The notes under the pieces are model-generated. The model searched no databases. It was not told the origin of the DNA and saw only the letters and a program-made list of their open reading frames with translations. Shown in pieces: positions 44,896 to 53,470 of a stretch of DNA of 64,000 bases. Position 1 is the stretch's first letter; the number at the start of each line of letters is the position of its first letter. This DNA comes from DATLGB01 sp035540675. Lineage in GTDB: Bacteria; Actinomycetota; Thermoleophilia; Solirubrobacterales; Solirubrobacteraceae. Location of the stretch: assembly GCA_035540675.1 (NCBI GenBank), contig DATLGB010000218.1:9938-73937 (forward strand). Direction: 5' to 3'. A program made the position numbers and the translations under genes.

Positions 44896-45476
44896 GAGTA
44901 CGGGTCCCTGGGCTCGCGGTCCTCCGACAGCGAGCCCCGGGAGCGCAGCACGAGCGCCTCGATCGCGTCGGCGAGGTGCTCGCGGTCGATGTTGTAGTCG
45001 CCGCGCGCCACGCGGATGCGGTGGGCCTCGAGCAGGACGTCGGCGTGGGTGTGGCCGTGCGGCGGCTCGAACCGGTAGGACGCCAGCTCGATCAGCAGAC
45101 CGAGCGGGTCCTGGAAGTAGATCGAATCCATGAAGCCGCGGTCCTTCGGGCCGCTGTGGCGGATGCCGCGCTGGTCGAGCCGCTCGGCGACGTGGTGGAA
45201 CGCCGCCTGCGACACCGCGAACGCGAGGTGGTGCACGCAGCCGGGGTCCGTCGGCGTGCGGTCCGGGTCGGGCGTGCGGTCCTCGCTGGTGAAGACCGTG
45301 ATCAGCCGCCCGTCCCCCGGGTCGAAGTACAGGTGGCTCTCGGAGGCGTTGTCGAGGTTGGGCTGCTCGAACACGAACGGCATGCCGAGCACGCCCTCCC
45401 AGAAGTCGATCGACGTCTGCCGGTCGGCGCCGACGATCGTGATGTGGTGGACGCCCTGGCTCTGGATCTTGCGCAT
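44892..45476 (-). CDS. VOC family protein (glyoxalase/ring-cleaving dioxygenase type)
   Basis: A 194-residue protein with two VOC modules. Metal ligands are probably His in GVHHITIV, His in GCVHHLAF and Glu in LLIELASY, as in type I extradiol dioxygenases. Substrate unknown. ATG at 45476. Its stop overlaps the sigma factor stop by four bases, convergent. Confidence 0.88.
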   Translation of the reverse strand: MRKIQSQGVHHITIVGADRQTSIDFWEGVLGMPFVFEQPNLDNASESHLYFDPGDGRLITVFTSEDRTPDPDRTPTDPGCVHHLAFAVSQAAFHHVAERLDQRGIRHSGPKDRGFMDSIYFQDPLGLLIELASYRFEPPHGHTHADVLLEAHRIRVARGDYNIDREHLADAIEALVLRSRGSLSEDREPRDPYS

Positions 45477-45512
45477 CTGCTCCTCGATGGGACGGTGTGC
45501 GCGCGGATCCTC

Positions 45513-47246
45513 TCAGCCCGCGAGCGAGGGCTCCTCCTCGATGCGCTGCTCGAGATCCTCCGGCGGGCCCGGCGGGTTGAAGCCGGGACGCGCCTGGAGG
45601 TACGCGATCACCGCGTCCTCGACGTCTCCCTGGTAGGTCAGCCGCCCGCTGAAGTCGGTGTAGCCGTCGCCGCCGGTCGCGACGAAGTCGTTGGTGACGA
45701 GGGTGTAGCGCGACGCCGGTGAGAAGTCGATGGGGGTGCCGTCGGCCAGCTTGCCGCTCTTGACCCGGCCGTTCGGCTGCGCCGTCGGGTTCCACTTGAA
45801 CGAGAACCCGGAGATCTGCGGGAAGGCGGCCGACGGTGTCGGGTGCTCGCCGATGCCGTTCTCGAGCTGCGCCTTGAGCTCGGCGCCGCTCAACGTCAGC
45901 GTGGTCATCTGGTTGTTGAACGGCAGCATCGCGAGGACGTCGCCGCGGCGGATCGGGTAGTTGCCGCTCGCGTCGCGGTCGCCGCGCGTGAGCGCGTCCC
46001 GCAGGCCGCCGGTGTTGTAGAGCGCGAGCTGCGTTCCGGTGGCGGCGCGCAGGGCGTCGGTGACGACGTTGCCCTGCTTGGTCTCGTCGGTTGCCGTCCC
46101 GCTCGACGGGATCGGCTCGGTCGAGCTGCCGATGACCTGCTCGGTGATCGGCTCGACGCGGTCGTTGTAGCTCTTGACGAGCGCCGCGATCTCCGGATCC
46201 GGCGTGATCCCGTTCGTCGTCGTCGGGAACTGGTCGACCGCCACGCCGACCGCCTCCCCGTCGAGCTCGTTGATCGCGAGCCTGACCTCGCTGAACGTCA
46301 CGCCGTTGGGCACGCTCTGCACGACCCAGACGGGCTGGTTGTCGCGGCCGATGATGGGCTGGTTGACCTGCCAGTAGGTGTGGTCGCCGAGCAGGACGTC
46401 GACGCCGCGCAGCTCCTTGGCGAGATCGATCAGCGGCCCGGTGGGTCCGTTGGGGCCGGCCTTCGTCGGCAGCGCGCCGACGTGCGCGAGGGCCACGACC
46501 GTGTTGACGCCGCGGGCGCGCAGCTCGCGCGCCGCCGCGTTGATGCCGTCGGCCGCCTTTCCGACCCGCAGCTCGCCGAGCGACCCCGGCTTGAGCAGGT
46601 CCGCGGCGTCCTCGTTGATGGCGCCGGTCACGCCGATCCTCGTGCCGCCGACCGGCCAGATCGCCCATGGCTTCGTCCACGGCAGCCGCTGCCCGCCGCG
46701 GTTGGTCAGGTTCGTCACCAGGTACGGGAAGGCCGCCTGGCGCGCCAGGTCGCGCATGTTCGCGACACCGTCGTCGAAGTTGTGGTTGCCGAGCGTGTCG
46801 GCGTCGAAGCCCATCCGGTTCATGACGTCGATCGTCGGCCGGTCGCCGAGCAGCCCGGACACGGGCTGCGTGGCCCCGACCGCGTCGCCCTGCGTCACGA
46901 GGAACGGCGGGTTCGGCGCGAGCGCCGCCCGCTGCTTGAAGTACGTCTGCAGGTACGCGGCGCCGCTGAACTTCTGTCCCTCCACGTCGATCCGGAACGT
47001 CGTCGGGTTCAGCCGGCCGTGGAAGTCGCTGACGCTGAGGATCGTCGCCGTCGTGACCGGCGCCGGCCCGGCGGCGACCGCCGTCAGCGGCCGGTCGAAG
47101 ACGGTGCCCCCGTTGGTCGCGCCGAGGGCGGGTGCACCGGCCGCGTCGAACGCGCCGGCGTGGCCGGGCCCGTGCCCGTGCGCCGCCGCCGCGACGCCCA
47201 GCGCCGCCACCACCGTCGCCATCGCCAGCCCGAGCCCTCGCCACAT
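45513..47246 (-). CDS. Secreted 5'-nucleotidase/2',3'-cyclic phosphodiesterase family protein
   Basis: A 577-residue protein with a signal peptide (LAMATVVAALGVAAAAHG). The metallophosphatase domain has SVSDFHGRL (DxH), TQGDAVGA (GD), LGNHNFDDG (GNH) and AHVGAL and GDHTY motifs. The C-terminal substrate domain has GNVVTDAL, YNTGGLRDAL and FNNQMT. Hydrolyses external nucleotides for phosphate or nucleoside uptake. ATG at 47246, with GGGAG near. Confidence 0.94.
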   Translation of the reverse strand: MWRGLGLAMATVVAALGVAAAAHGHGPGHAGAFDAAGAPALGATNGGTVFDRPLTAVAAGPAPVTTATILSVSDFHGRLNPTTFRIDVEGQKFSGAAYLQTYFKQRAALAPNPPFLVTQGDAVGATQPVSGLLGDRPTIDVMNRMGFDADTLGNHNFDDGVANMRDLARQAAFPYLVTNLTNRGGQRLPWTKPWAIWPVGGTRIGVTGAINEDAADLLKPGSLGELRVGKAADGINAAARELRARGVNTVVALAHVGALPTKAGPNGPTGPLIDLAKELRGVDVLLGDHTYWQVNQPIIGRDNQPVWVVQSVPNGVTFSEVRLAINELDGEAVGVAVDQFPTTTNGITPDPEIAALVKSYNDRVEPITEQVIGSSTEPIPSSGTATDETKQGNVVTDALRAATGTQLALYNTGGLRDALTRGDRDASGNYPIRRGDVLAMLPFNNQMTTLTLSGAELKAQLENGIGEHPTPSAAFPQISGFSFKWNPTAQPNGRVKSGKLADGTPIDFSPASRYTLVTNDFVATGGDGYTDFSGRLTYQGDVEDAVIAYLQARPGFNPPGPPEDLEQRIEEEPSLAG

Positions 47247-47356
47247 CTCCCGCTCCCGTTCCCTTGAGCGCGGGCCCGGCCGGCGCGCGCTTTCGCGGCG
47301 ATGCTCTCAGATCTGGTGCGCCATGTGCAAGAGCGGCCGGACGCGCCGCGCCGGCG

Positions 47357-48811
47357 CTACAGGGCGCCCCGCTCCCAGGGTCCCCAGATCGCGAACGTGA
47401 CGCCGGCGCTGGACTGGATGTTCACGTACAGCACGCCGCCGCCGGGGCCGAAGGTCGCCCCCGCGAACTCGTCGGCCTCGCGGCGCGGGATGACGTTGCG
47501 CGCGAAGTCGAAGATCTCGCCCGCGGGCGTCACGCCGCGCAGGTAGTTCTCGACGGGGCCGTCCTCGCACAGCAGCGCGCACTTCTTGGGCGTGATGCAG
47601 AGGTTGTCCGGCAGCTCGAGCACGGTGCGGCTCGGGGACTCGAACAGCAGCGTCAGCGTCGCCTGGGCGGTGTCGTAGACCCACAGCTGGCCGAAGCCGT
47701 CGCCGTAGCCGGCCGGCGGCGCCTCGCCCGCCGGCGTGTCGCCGCCCTGGGTGGAGACGAGGTAGATCTTCCCGGAGTCGTGGAAGATGCCCTCGAGGCG
47801 GCTGAAGATCGCGGCGCCCTTGGCGCGTCCCTGGTCGCCCACGAACACGATCGCCTGGTCGTTCGTCGTGCCCTCGGGAAACGTCGTGTCGGGCTCGTCG
47901 ATGGTCACCCACTCGACGCCGTAGGTGACGCCCGGCGTCTGGCCCCGGTCGAGCTGCGCCCGGTCGATGCCCTCGATCTTGAGCATCTCCAGCCGCCCGC
48001 CGTCGTGCAGGCGCCCGACCTCCATCGGGTTGCGCGGCGCGATGTAGCGGTAGAAGCCCGACGGGAAGCCGAAGTTGTCCTCGGTCTGGTAGAGGATCCC
48101 GGTCGCGGGATCGACCGCCACCGCCTCGTGCGCGAAGCGCCCGGCGCTGCGGATCGCCTTCGGCTTGCGCTGCTCGCCGGCGTCCCACGAGGCGGGCACG
48201 TCGAAGATGTAGCCGTGCTGGCGCTGCAACAGCGAGTTGTCGGCGCCCGTGAAGTCCGGACCCACGTCGGGGCCGTTGACCGTCTCCTCGGCCGTGATCC
48301 ACGAGCCCCACGGCGTCTCGCCGCCCGCGCAGTTCATCTGCGTGCCGTTGCAGCTCACCCAGGAGGAGACCTCCTCGGCGCGCGGCGTCAGCTCGAGCGT
48401 GATCGTCCCGCCCTGGGCGTTCTTGTCGTACGCCCTGCGGCGATCCCCGAACGCGCGGCCCGGGCCGTTGACCTCGTGGTTGCGCACGAGCCGCACGCGG
48501 CCGCCCCGCGCCGGGAACGCGGCCATGCCGTCGTGGCGGCCCGGCGTGATGACGCCGTCGCTGGTGCGGGTGCCGGTCGCCGCGAAGCTGCGGTACCGAA
48601 AGCCCTCCGGCAGGTGCAGGCGCACCTGCCCGTCCGCCAGGTCGGGAACGGGATACAGCTCGCCGTAGCCCCCGTTGTTCGCCGCCCGGCCGGTCGATCC
48701 GGCCGCGAGCGCGCCGCGCGCGAACACCCCCTGCAGCGGGCCGGAGAGCGCCGCCAGCGCCGTGGCCGACAGCCCCGCCTTGACGAAATCGCGCCGATCG
48801 ATCGCGGTCAT
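47357..48811 (-). CDS. PhoX-like alkaline phosphatase (DUF839), Tat-exported
   Basis: A 484-residue protein with a twin-arginine signal (DRRDFVKAGLSATALAALSG). The body matches the PhoX/DUF839 family: RLVRNHEV, TPWGSWITAEET, GRFAHEAVAVDPATGILYQTED, and CITPKKCALLCEDG. Cofactor would be Ca2+ and Fe3+ as in PhoX. Next to a 5'-nucleotidase, so together a phosphate-scavenging pair. ATG at 48811. Confidence 0.9.
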   Translation of the reverse strand: MTAIDRRDFVKAGLSATALAALSGPLQGVFARGALAAGSTGRAANNGGYGELYPVPDLADGQVRLHLPEGFRYRSFAATGTRTSDGVITPGRHDGMAAFPARGGRVRLVRNHEVNGPGRAFGDRRRAYDKNAQGGTITLELTPRAEEVSSWVSCNGTQMNCAGGETPWGSWITAEETVNGPDVGPDFTGADNSLLQRQHGYIFDVPASWDAGEQRKPKAIRSAGRFAHEAVAVDPATGILYQTEDNFGFPSGFYRYIAPRNPMEVGRLHDGGRLEMLKIEGIDRAQLDRGQTPGVTYGVEWVTIDEPDTTFPEGTTNDQAIVFVGDQGRAKGAAIFSRLEGIFHDSGKIYLVSTQGGDTPAGEAPPAGYGDGFGQLWVYDTAQATLTLLFESPSRTVLELPDNLCITPKKCALLCEDGPVENYLRGVTPAGEIFDFARNVIPRREADEFAGATFGPGGGVLYVNIQSSAGVTFAIWGPWERGAL

Positions 48812-49014
48812 CCCAGTCTCCCCCTGCTCGTGCGCCGGACTTGGTGCGAGCTTATCCTCGCGGCGTGCTCCTGTACGAGAACCGCTACGAGTGCGCGCAG
48901 GTGCTGCGCCACCCCGCGACCCGTGGGTGCGAGCGCTGACAACGACTGCCGCCGCTGCCGCCGGGAGGCGCTAGCTTGGCCTCTCGGCGAATGTTGGCGC
49001 CAAGGGGGCGGGCG

Positions 49015-49932
49015 GTGCAGGGGAATACGCGGTGGCTCTACCAGCGGTGCGCGCCGTGGATGCTCGTCCTGGCGCTGATCCTCGGCGTGGCTTGGGAGGC
49101 GCCGGCGAGTGCGCTGCCGGCGGACGCAACCGCAAGTGCGGTGCCGCCGAAGCGCTGCAACGACGGCATCGACAACGACGGCGACGGCCTCACCGACTTC
49201 CCGGCCGACCCGGACTGCGGGTCGGCGAACGACAACTCCGAGGCGCCCGAGGTGGCTGCGTGTGCCGACGGCACCGACAACGACGGCGACGGCCGCATCG
49301 ACCTCGACGACCCCGGCTGCACGTCGGCGAGCGACGACTCCGAAACCGACCCGGCACCCGAGACGCCCGCTCCACGCTGCTCCGACGGCACCGACAACGA
49401 CGGCGACGGCCGCATCGACCTCGACGACCCCGGCTGCACGTCGGCGAGCGACGACTCGGAGATCGACCCGGCGGCCGAGCAGCCGCCGTCCGACACCGGT
49501 TCCACGCCGCCTGCCACGACCGAGACGCGGGAGGCCGATCCTCCCGCAGCGGCGACGGACGGCATCCCCGCGGCCGCGGCGCCGCGTCCGCTCGCTCCGT
49601 TCCCGATCGTCCGCCTCCAAGGGCGCCTGACGTCCTCCGGCGCGCGAATCACCCGGCTCGAGGTGCGGGCTCCGGCCGGATCGACGATCGTCGTGCGGTG
49701 CCGCGGGCGGCGCTGCCCGGTGACGCGGGTGCGCCGGGTGAGCGGTGCCCGATACGTGCGCGTGCACGAGCTCGAGCGACGCCTCCCCGCGGGCACCCGG
49801 GTCGGGGTATCGGTCACCAAGCCGGGGTGGATCGGCAAGCACACGCGGTTCAGGATCAGGCGCGGACGGGCGCCGCTGCGCACCGACGCCTGCCTGCTGC
49901 CGGGCTCCACCGTCCCCTCGCCGTGCGGCTGA
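49015..49932 (+). CDS. Secreted Asp-rich (DNDGDG) repeat protein
   Basis: A 305-residue protein from GTG at 49015 with GGGGGCGGG upstream (ATG at 48991 is an alternative). Signal segment APWMLVLALILGVAW. It has three Cys-bounded repeats C-x-DG-x-DNDGDG-x2-D, ending in C and SASDDSE, that resemble EF-hand-like calcium loops. A C-terminal beta domain with RCRGRRCPVTRV follows. Likely calcium-binding extracellular protein. The stop overlaps the next start by one base. Confidence 0.85.
   Translation: MQGNTRWLYQRCAPWMLVLALILGVAWEAPASALPADATASAVPPKRCNDGIDNDGDGLTDFPADPDCGSANDNSEAPEVAACADGTDNDGDGRIDLDDPGCTSASDDSETDPAPETPAPRCSDGTDNDGDGRIDLDDPGCTSASDDSEIDPAAEQPPSDTGSTPPATTETREADPPAAATDGIPAAAAPRPLAPFPIVRLQGRLTSSGARITRLEVRAPAGSTIVVRCRGRRCPVTRVRRVSGARYVRVHELERRLPAGTRVGVSVTKPGWIGKHTRFRIRRGRAPLRTDACLLPGSTVPSPCG
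49265..49457 (+). repeat. 76-bp perfect direct repeat, 117-bp spacing
   Basis: Bases 49265-49340 and 49382-49457 are identical over 76 bases; the offset of 117 bases equals 39 codons and keeps frame. They encode repeats two and three of the Asp-rich protein, showing a recent tandem duplication. Confidence 0.9.
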
Positions 49933-50432
49933 TGCCGCGGTTCCGCTCGCCGCGGCGGTTCGCCCAGCATCGCCGCGGGGACGTCTGGTTCGTGACCGTC
50001 GCCGTCCTGCTGGGGCTGCTGACGGGCGTGGGCGTCGCCGGAGCCATGGGCGGCTTCAGCTTCGGAGGCGGCGACGCCGAGGCGTGGCGACCCGGTCCCG
50101 CGCCGGTCGCCGAGGGCGTCATCCTCCCCGAGCCGACGCCGGCGCGCACCGCGACGCCGCGGCGCCCGGCCAAGGCGGCCAAGCCCAAGCGCGCGAACCG
50201 CCGCAAGCCCGCGCGCCGGAAGCCGCGCCGGGCCTCGCGGCGCGTGGCGGCCGCTCCCGCGGCGGTCTCGGCTCCGGCTCCAGTGGCGACGCCGGCTTCC
50301 GCGCCGGTCGTGACGCCGCAGGCGACGGCACCGCAGGTCGCGGCTCCGGTCCAGCGCCCGCCGCGCCCGGCCACCACTCCGCGGCCGGCCGCCCCGCAGC
50401 AGCCACCGCAGCGCTTCGACGACTCCGGATAA
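49932..50432 (+). CDS. Membrane-anchored Pro/Ala/Lys/Arg-rich protein
   Basis: A 166-residue protein with a basic N-terminus, one membrane helix (TVAVLLGLLTGVGVAGAM), and a long outer tail rich in Arg/Lys then Pro/Ala. The tail resembles cell-wall-spanning linkers. It is coupled to the Asp-rich repeat gene by TGATG overlap. No domain recognised. Confidence 0.75.
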   Translation: MPRFRSPRRFAQHRRGDVWFVTVAVLLGLLTGVGVAGAMGGFSFGGGDAEAWRPGPAPVAEGVILPEPTPARTATPRRPAKAAKPKRANRRKPARRKPRRASRRVAAAPAAVSAPAPVATPASAPVVTPQATAPQVAAPVQRPPRPATTPRPAAPQQPPQRFDDSG

Positions 50433-50477
50433 GCGCGCGTACCGCCGGTTTGCCACCAGGCGTGCGTTCGAGTCCCC

Positions 50478-52688
50478 ATGAAGCTCGCCGCGATCCTGGC
50501 CCTGCTCCTCCTGCTGCCCGCGGCCGCCGCTCGTGCGGCGTCGGCGCCCGACGCCGGCGAGGCGTTCGACCCGGTCGTGCTGAGCGAGCCCCTCTACGGC
50601 ATCTCCGAGCCCGGCGAGCGCCCGGGAACCCGGGAGATGCTCACCGCCGAGGCCGACGGGGCGCGGCTGTACGTCGAGACGTGGCTGCCCGCGGCCCAGG
50701 ACGGCCGCGAGCCGCCGGCGCGCGTGCCGACGATCCTCGTCATGTCGCCGTACGCGTCGACGCTGAACCCCGGCTACTACGCGGGGCCCACGCCGCTGTA
50801 CCAGGACCTCGTGGACTTCTTCGTGCCGCGCGGCTACGCGGTCGCACAGCACCACGTGCGCGGCACGGGCGAGTCCGGCGGCTGCCTCGAGCAGACCGCG
50901 GCCAAGCAGATCGCCGACGGTGCGCAGGTCGTGGAGTGGCTGGGCGGCAAGTCGCCGTGGGCCGACGGCAACGTCGCCATGTACGGCGTCTCCTACGACG
51001 CCGAGACGCAGATCTCCGTCGCCGGCCTCGGCGATCCCGCGAAGACGCGCTACCTGAAGGCCATCGTCCCCGTGGCCACCGTGGCGGGGCAGTACGAGTA
51101 CTCCTTCTTCGACGGCGTGCCCTACACCGGCCAGGCGATCAGCTCGAACGCGTTCTACCTCGGCCTGGTCAGCGCGATGCCCGACCGCGACCCGCAGAAC
51201 CTCGTCGACACCTTCGAGAAGGCGACGTGCCAGGGCGAGGTGTTCGCGGGGTCGGCCGACATGAGCGGCGACATGACGCCGTTCTGGAAGGCGCGCGAGT
51301 ACCGGCCGGGCGCGCCGAAGATCCGGGCCGCCACGCTGATGGTCCACGGCCTCGCCGACTGGAACGTCAAGCCGATCAGCCAGGCCGGGTTCTTCGACCG
51401 CCTGCCGGACAGCACGCCGCACAAGGGCCTCTTCGGCGTCTGGGAGCACGCGACGCCGGACTCGCACAGCGTCGAGCCCGACTGGGAGCGCGAGGACTGG
51501 CTGCCCATGGTCGGCGCCTGGTACGACCGCTACCTCAAGGGCCTCGACACCGGCGCCGACCGCTGGCCGGCCGTGCAGGTGCAGGCCACGGACGGGCAGT
51601 GGCGCGAGGAAGTCGAGTGGCCGGCCACCGGCGGCCCCGTCGGGCAGCTGGGCCTTGGGCCGGGGGGCACGCTCGGCGCGACCAGCCCGTCCGGCAGCGA
51701 CGCCTACAGCGAGGGCTACGACCCGTACGTCACGTCCCCGTCGCAGGAGCTGGCGTTCGAGACCCCGGCGCTCGCGGAGCCGCTGCACGTCACGGGCCAG
51801 CCGGTGCTCGACCTGTGGGTCACGCTCGACCGCGACGACGCGCACCTGGCCGCCGTCATGACCGCCCTCGACGCCGACGGAAGCCCGATCTCGACCGCCC
51901 ACGGCTGGACGATGGGCTTCCGCTCGGCGCGGCATCTCGACCCGCTCGTCGACAACCACTTCATGCAGGAGCAGGGCCGGCCCGCGCCGGCCGGCCAGCC
52001 GCTGCGGGTGCAGGTGCGCTTCCACCCCAACGACGTTCGCGTGCCGGCGGGCGGGAAGCTGCGGCTGCAGATCGCGGGTTCGGTGCGGGGATCGGCGCCG
52101 TCGGGCGCGGGGACGGCGATCACCGTCCTGCACGACTGCGCGCACCCGAGCGCGCTGCGCTTCCTGATGGCCGATCCCGGCGCGCGGCTGCTGAACGTGC
52201 GCGAGCGCGACGAGGCGGGCGCGGCGCTGGCGTCGGCGCCCGCGGCGACCGGGACGACCGACGGCGGCGGCGCCGCCACCGCGCCGCTGTGCGGGCGCCC
52301 GCCCGAGCGCCTCGAGACGTTCGGCCCGGCCCGGGCGCCGGTGACCACCGCGCCGGCCCCCGCGGCGCCCGCGGCGGCATGTGGGCGGCCGCGCGCCGGG
52401 ATCCGCCGTGCCCGCGTCACCCGCCGGCGCGTGCAGGTGACCGGCCGCGTCCGCGGGGCGACGTGCGGCGGGCGCACCGTGCGCGCGAAGCGCGTGGAGG
52501 TCGTCGTGGCGCGCGAACGGTGCCGCTCGCGCGCCTGCCGCCGGCGGTTCGTCGTGCAGGTTCGGCGGTCGCGCTGGACGCTGAGCCGGCGCGTGCGGCT
52601 GGCCGGCGGGCGTTACCGGGTGACGGTCCGCGCGCTCGCGGGCGGCGGCCGCGGCCCGGCCGCGGTTCGGCGGGTGCGGGCGCGCTAA
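50478..52688 (+). CDS. CocE/NonD family X-Pro dipeptidyl-peptidase-like hydrolase, secreted
   Basis: A 736-residue protein with signal peptide (KLAAILALLLLLPAAAARA). The alpha/beta hydrolase has HVRGTGESGG, the nucleophile in MYGVSYDAETQ (Ser about 172), the Asp in VHGLADWNVKP and His in EHATPDSHS. A jelly-roll domain follows, then a 100-residue Arg-rich C-terminal domain with Cys (CGRPRAG, ERCRSRACRRR) shared with other secreted proteins here. May cleave dipeptides or esters. ATG at 50478. Confidence 0.88.
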   Translation: MKLAAILALLLLLPAAAARAASAPDAGEAFDPVVLSEPLYGISEPGERPGTREMLTAEADGARLYVETWLPAAQDGREPPARVPTILVMSPYASTLNPGYYAGPTPLYQDLVDFFVPRGYAVAQHHVRGTGESGGCLEQTAAKQIADGAQVVEWLGGKSPWADGNVAMYGVSYDAETQISVAGLGDPAKTRYLKAIVPVATVAGQYEYSFFDGVPYTGQAISSNAFYLGLVSAMPDRDPQNLVDTFEKATCQGEVFAGSADMSGDMTPFWKAREYRPGAPKIRAATLMVHGLADWNVKPISQAGFFDRLPDSTPHKGLFGVWEHATPDSHSVEPDWEREDWLPMVGAWYDRYLKGLDTGADRWPAVQVQATDGQWREEVEWPATGGPVGQLGLGPGGTLGATSPSGSDAYSEGYDPYVTSPSQELAFETPALAEPLHVTGQPVLDLWVTLDRDDAHLAAVMTALDADGSPISTAHGWTMGFRSARHLDPLVDNHFMQEQGRPAPAGQPLRVQVRFHPNDVRVPAGGKLRLQIAGSVRGSAPSGAGTAITVLHDCAHPSALRFLMADPGARLLNVRERDEAGAALASAPAATGTTDGGGAATAPLCGRPPERLETFGPARAPVTTAPAPAAPAAACGRPRAGIRRARVTRRRVQVTGRVRGATCGGRTVRAKRVEVVVARERCRSRACRRRFVVQVRRSRWTLSRRVRLAGGRYRVTVRALAGGGRGPAAVRRVRAR

Positions 52689-53458
52689 CCGCCGCGCGCG
52701 ACGTCCACCGCGAGGCGCACCAGCAGCACGCCGACGACGACGAGGAAGACGACGCGCACGAAGCGGCTGCCGCGCGAGATCGCCGTGACCGCCCCGAGCC
52801 GCCCGCCGAGCACGTTGCAGGCCGCCATCGCCAGCCCGACGCCGTACATCGGCGCGCCCTGCGGGATGAACACCGCCAGCGCGCCGAGGTTCGTCGCCAG
52901 GTTGACGATGCGCGCCTTCGCCGACGCCTGCACGAACGAGTAGCCCATCAGCGCGACCAGCGCGAAGACCAGGAACGATCCGGTGCCGGGGCCGAAGATC
53001 CCGTCGTAGAAGCCGATGCTGACCGCGGCCCCGAGCGCCGCCGCGAGGTGCTGGCGGCCGTCGAAGCGCAGCTCCTGGACCTCGCCGAGCGCCGGCCGGC
53101 GCAGCGTGTAGGTGCCGACGAGGACCAGCAGCACCAGCACGAGCGGCCGGAACGCCGATTCGGGCAGCAGCGAGGCGCAGGCGGCGCCCGCCGCCGCCCC
53201 GGCGGTCGCGGCGGCCGCCATCGGCAGCGCGGTTCGCAGGTCCGGGCGCACGCGGCGGGCGTAGGTCCACGCGGCCGTGGCGGTGCCGAACACGCTGGAG
53301 AGCTTGTTCGTGGCGAGCACCTGCGCCGGGGTGGCGCCGGGCAGGAGCACGAGCAGCGCCGGGATCTGGATCAGGCCGCCGCCGCCGACGACCGCGTCCA
53401 CCCAGCCCGCCAGCAGCGCGGCGACGCACAGCAGCAGGACGATCTCGGTCTCGGGCAC
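52685..53458 (-). CDS. TSUP/TauE-family membrane transporter
   Basis: A 257-residue membrane protein. Signatures are AGWVDAVVGGGGLIQIPALL, LATNKLSSVFGTATA and GFYDGIFGPGTGSFLVF, typical of the sulfite/organosulfur exporter family. Substrate cannot be told. ATG at 53458; the stop overlaps the CocE gene stop. Confidence 0.93.
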   Translation of the reverse strand: MPETEIVLLLCVAALLAGWVDAVVGGGGLIQIPALLVLLPGATPAQVLATNKLSSVFGTATAAWTYARRVRPDLRTALPMAAAATAGAAAGAACASLLPESAFRPLVLVLLVLVGTYTLRRPALGEVQELRFDGRQHLAAALGAAVSIGFYDGIFGPGTGSFLVFALVALMGYSFVQASAKARIVNLATNLGALAVFIPQGAPMYGVGLAMAACNVLGGRLGAVTAISRGSRFVRVVFLVVVGVLLVRLAVDVARGG

Positions 53459-53470
53459 CGGCAGCGCAGG

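Noticed and set aside
48865..48939. 24-residue frame (VLLYENRYECAQVLRH...) between the PhoX-like gene and 49015
   Set aside because: Too short, no membrane helix or neighbour coupling; may be a gene remnant but nothing supports expression. The rest of the 203-base gap holds nothing recognised.
50440..50480. tRNA-like T-loop (GCGTTCGAGTCCCC)
   Set aside because: No matching stems or anticodon arm can be drawn; chance match just before the CocE-type gene.
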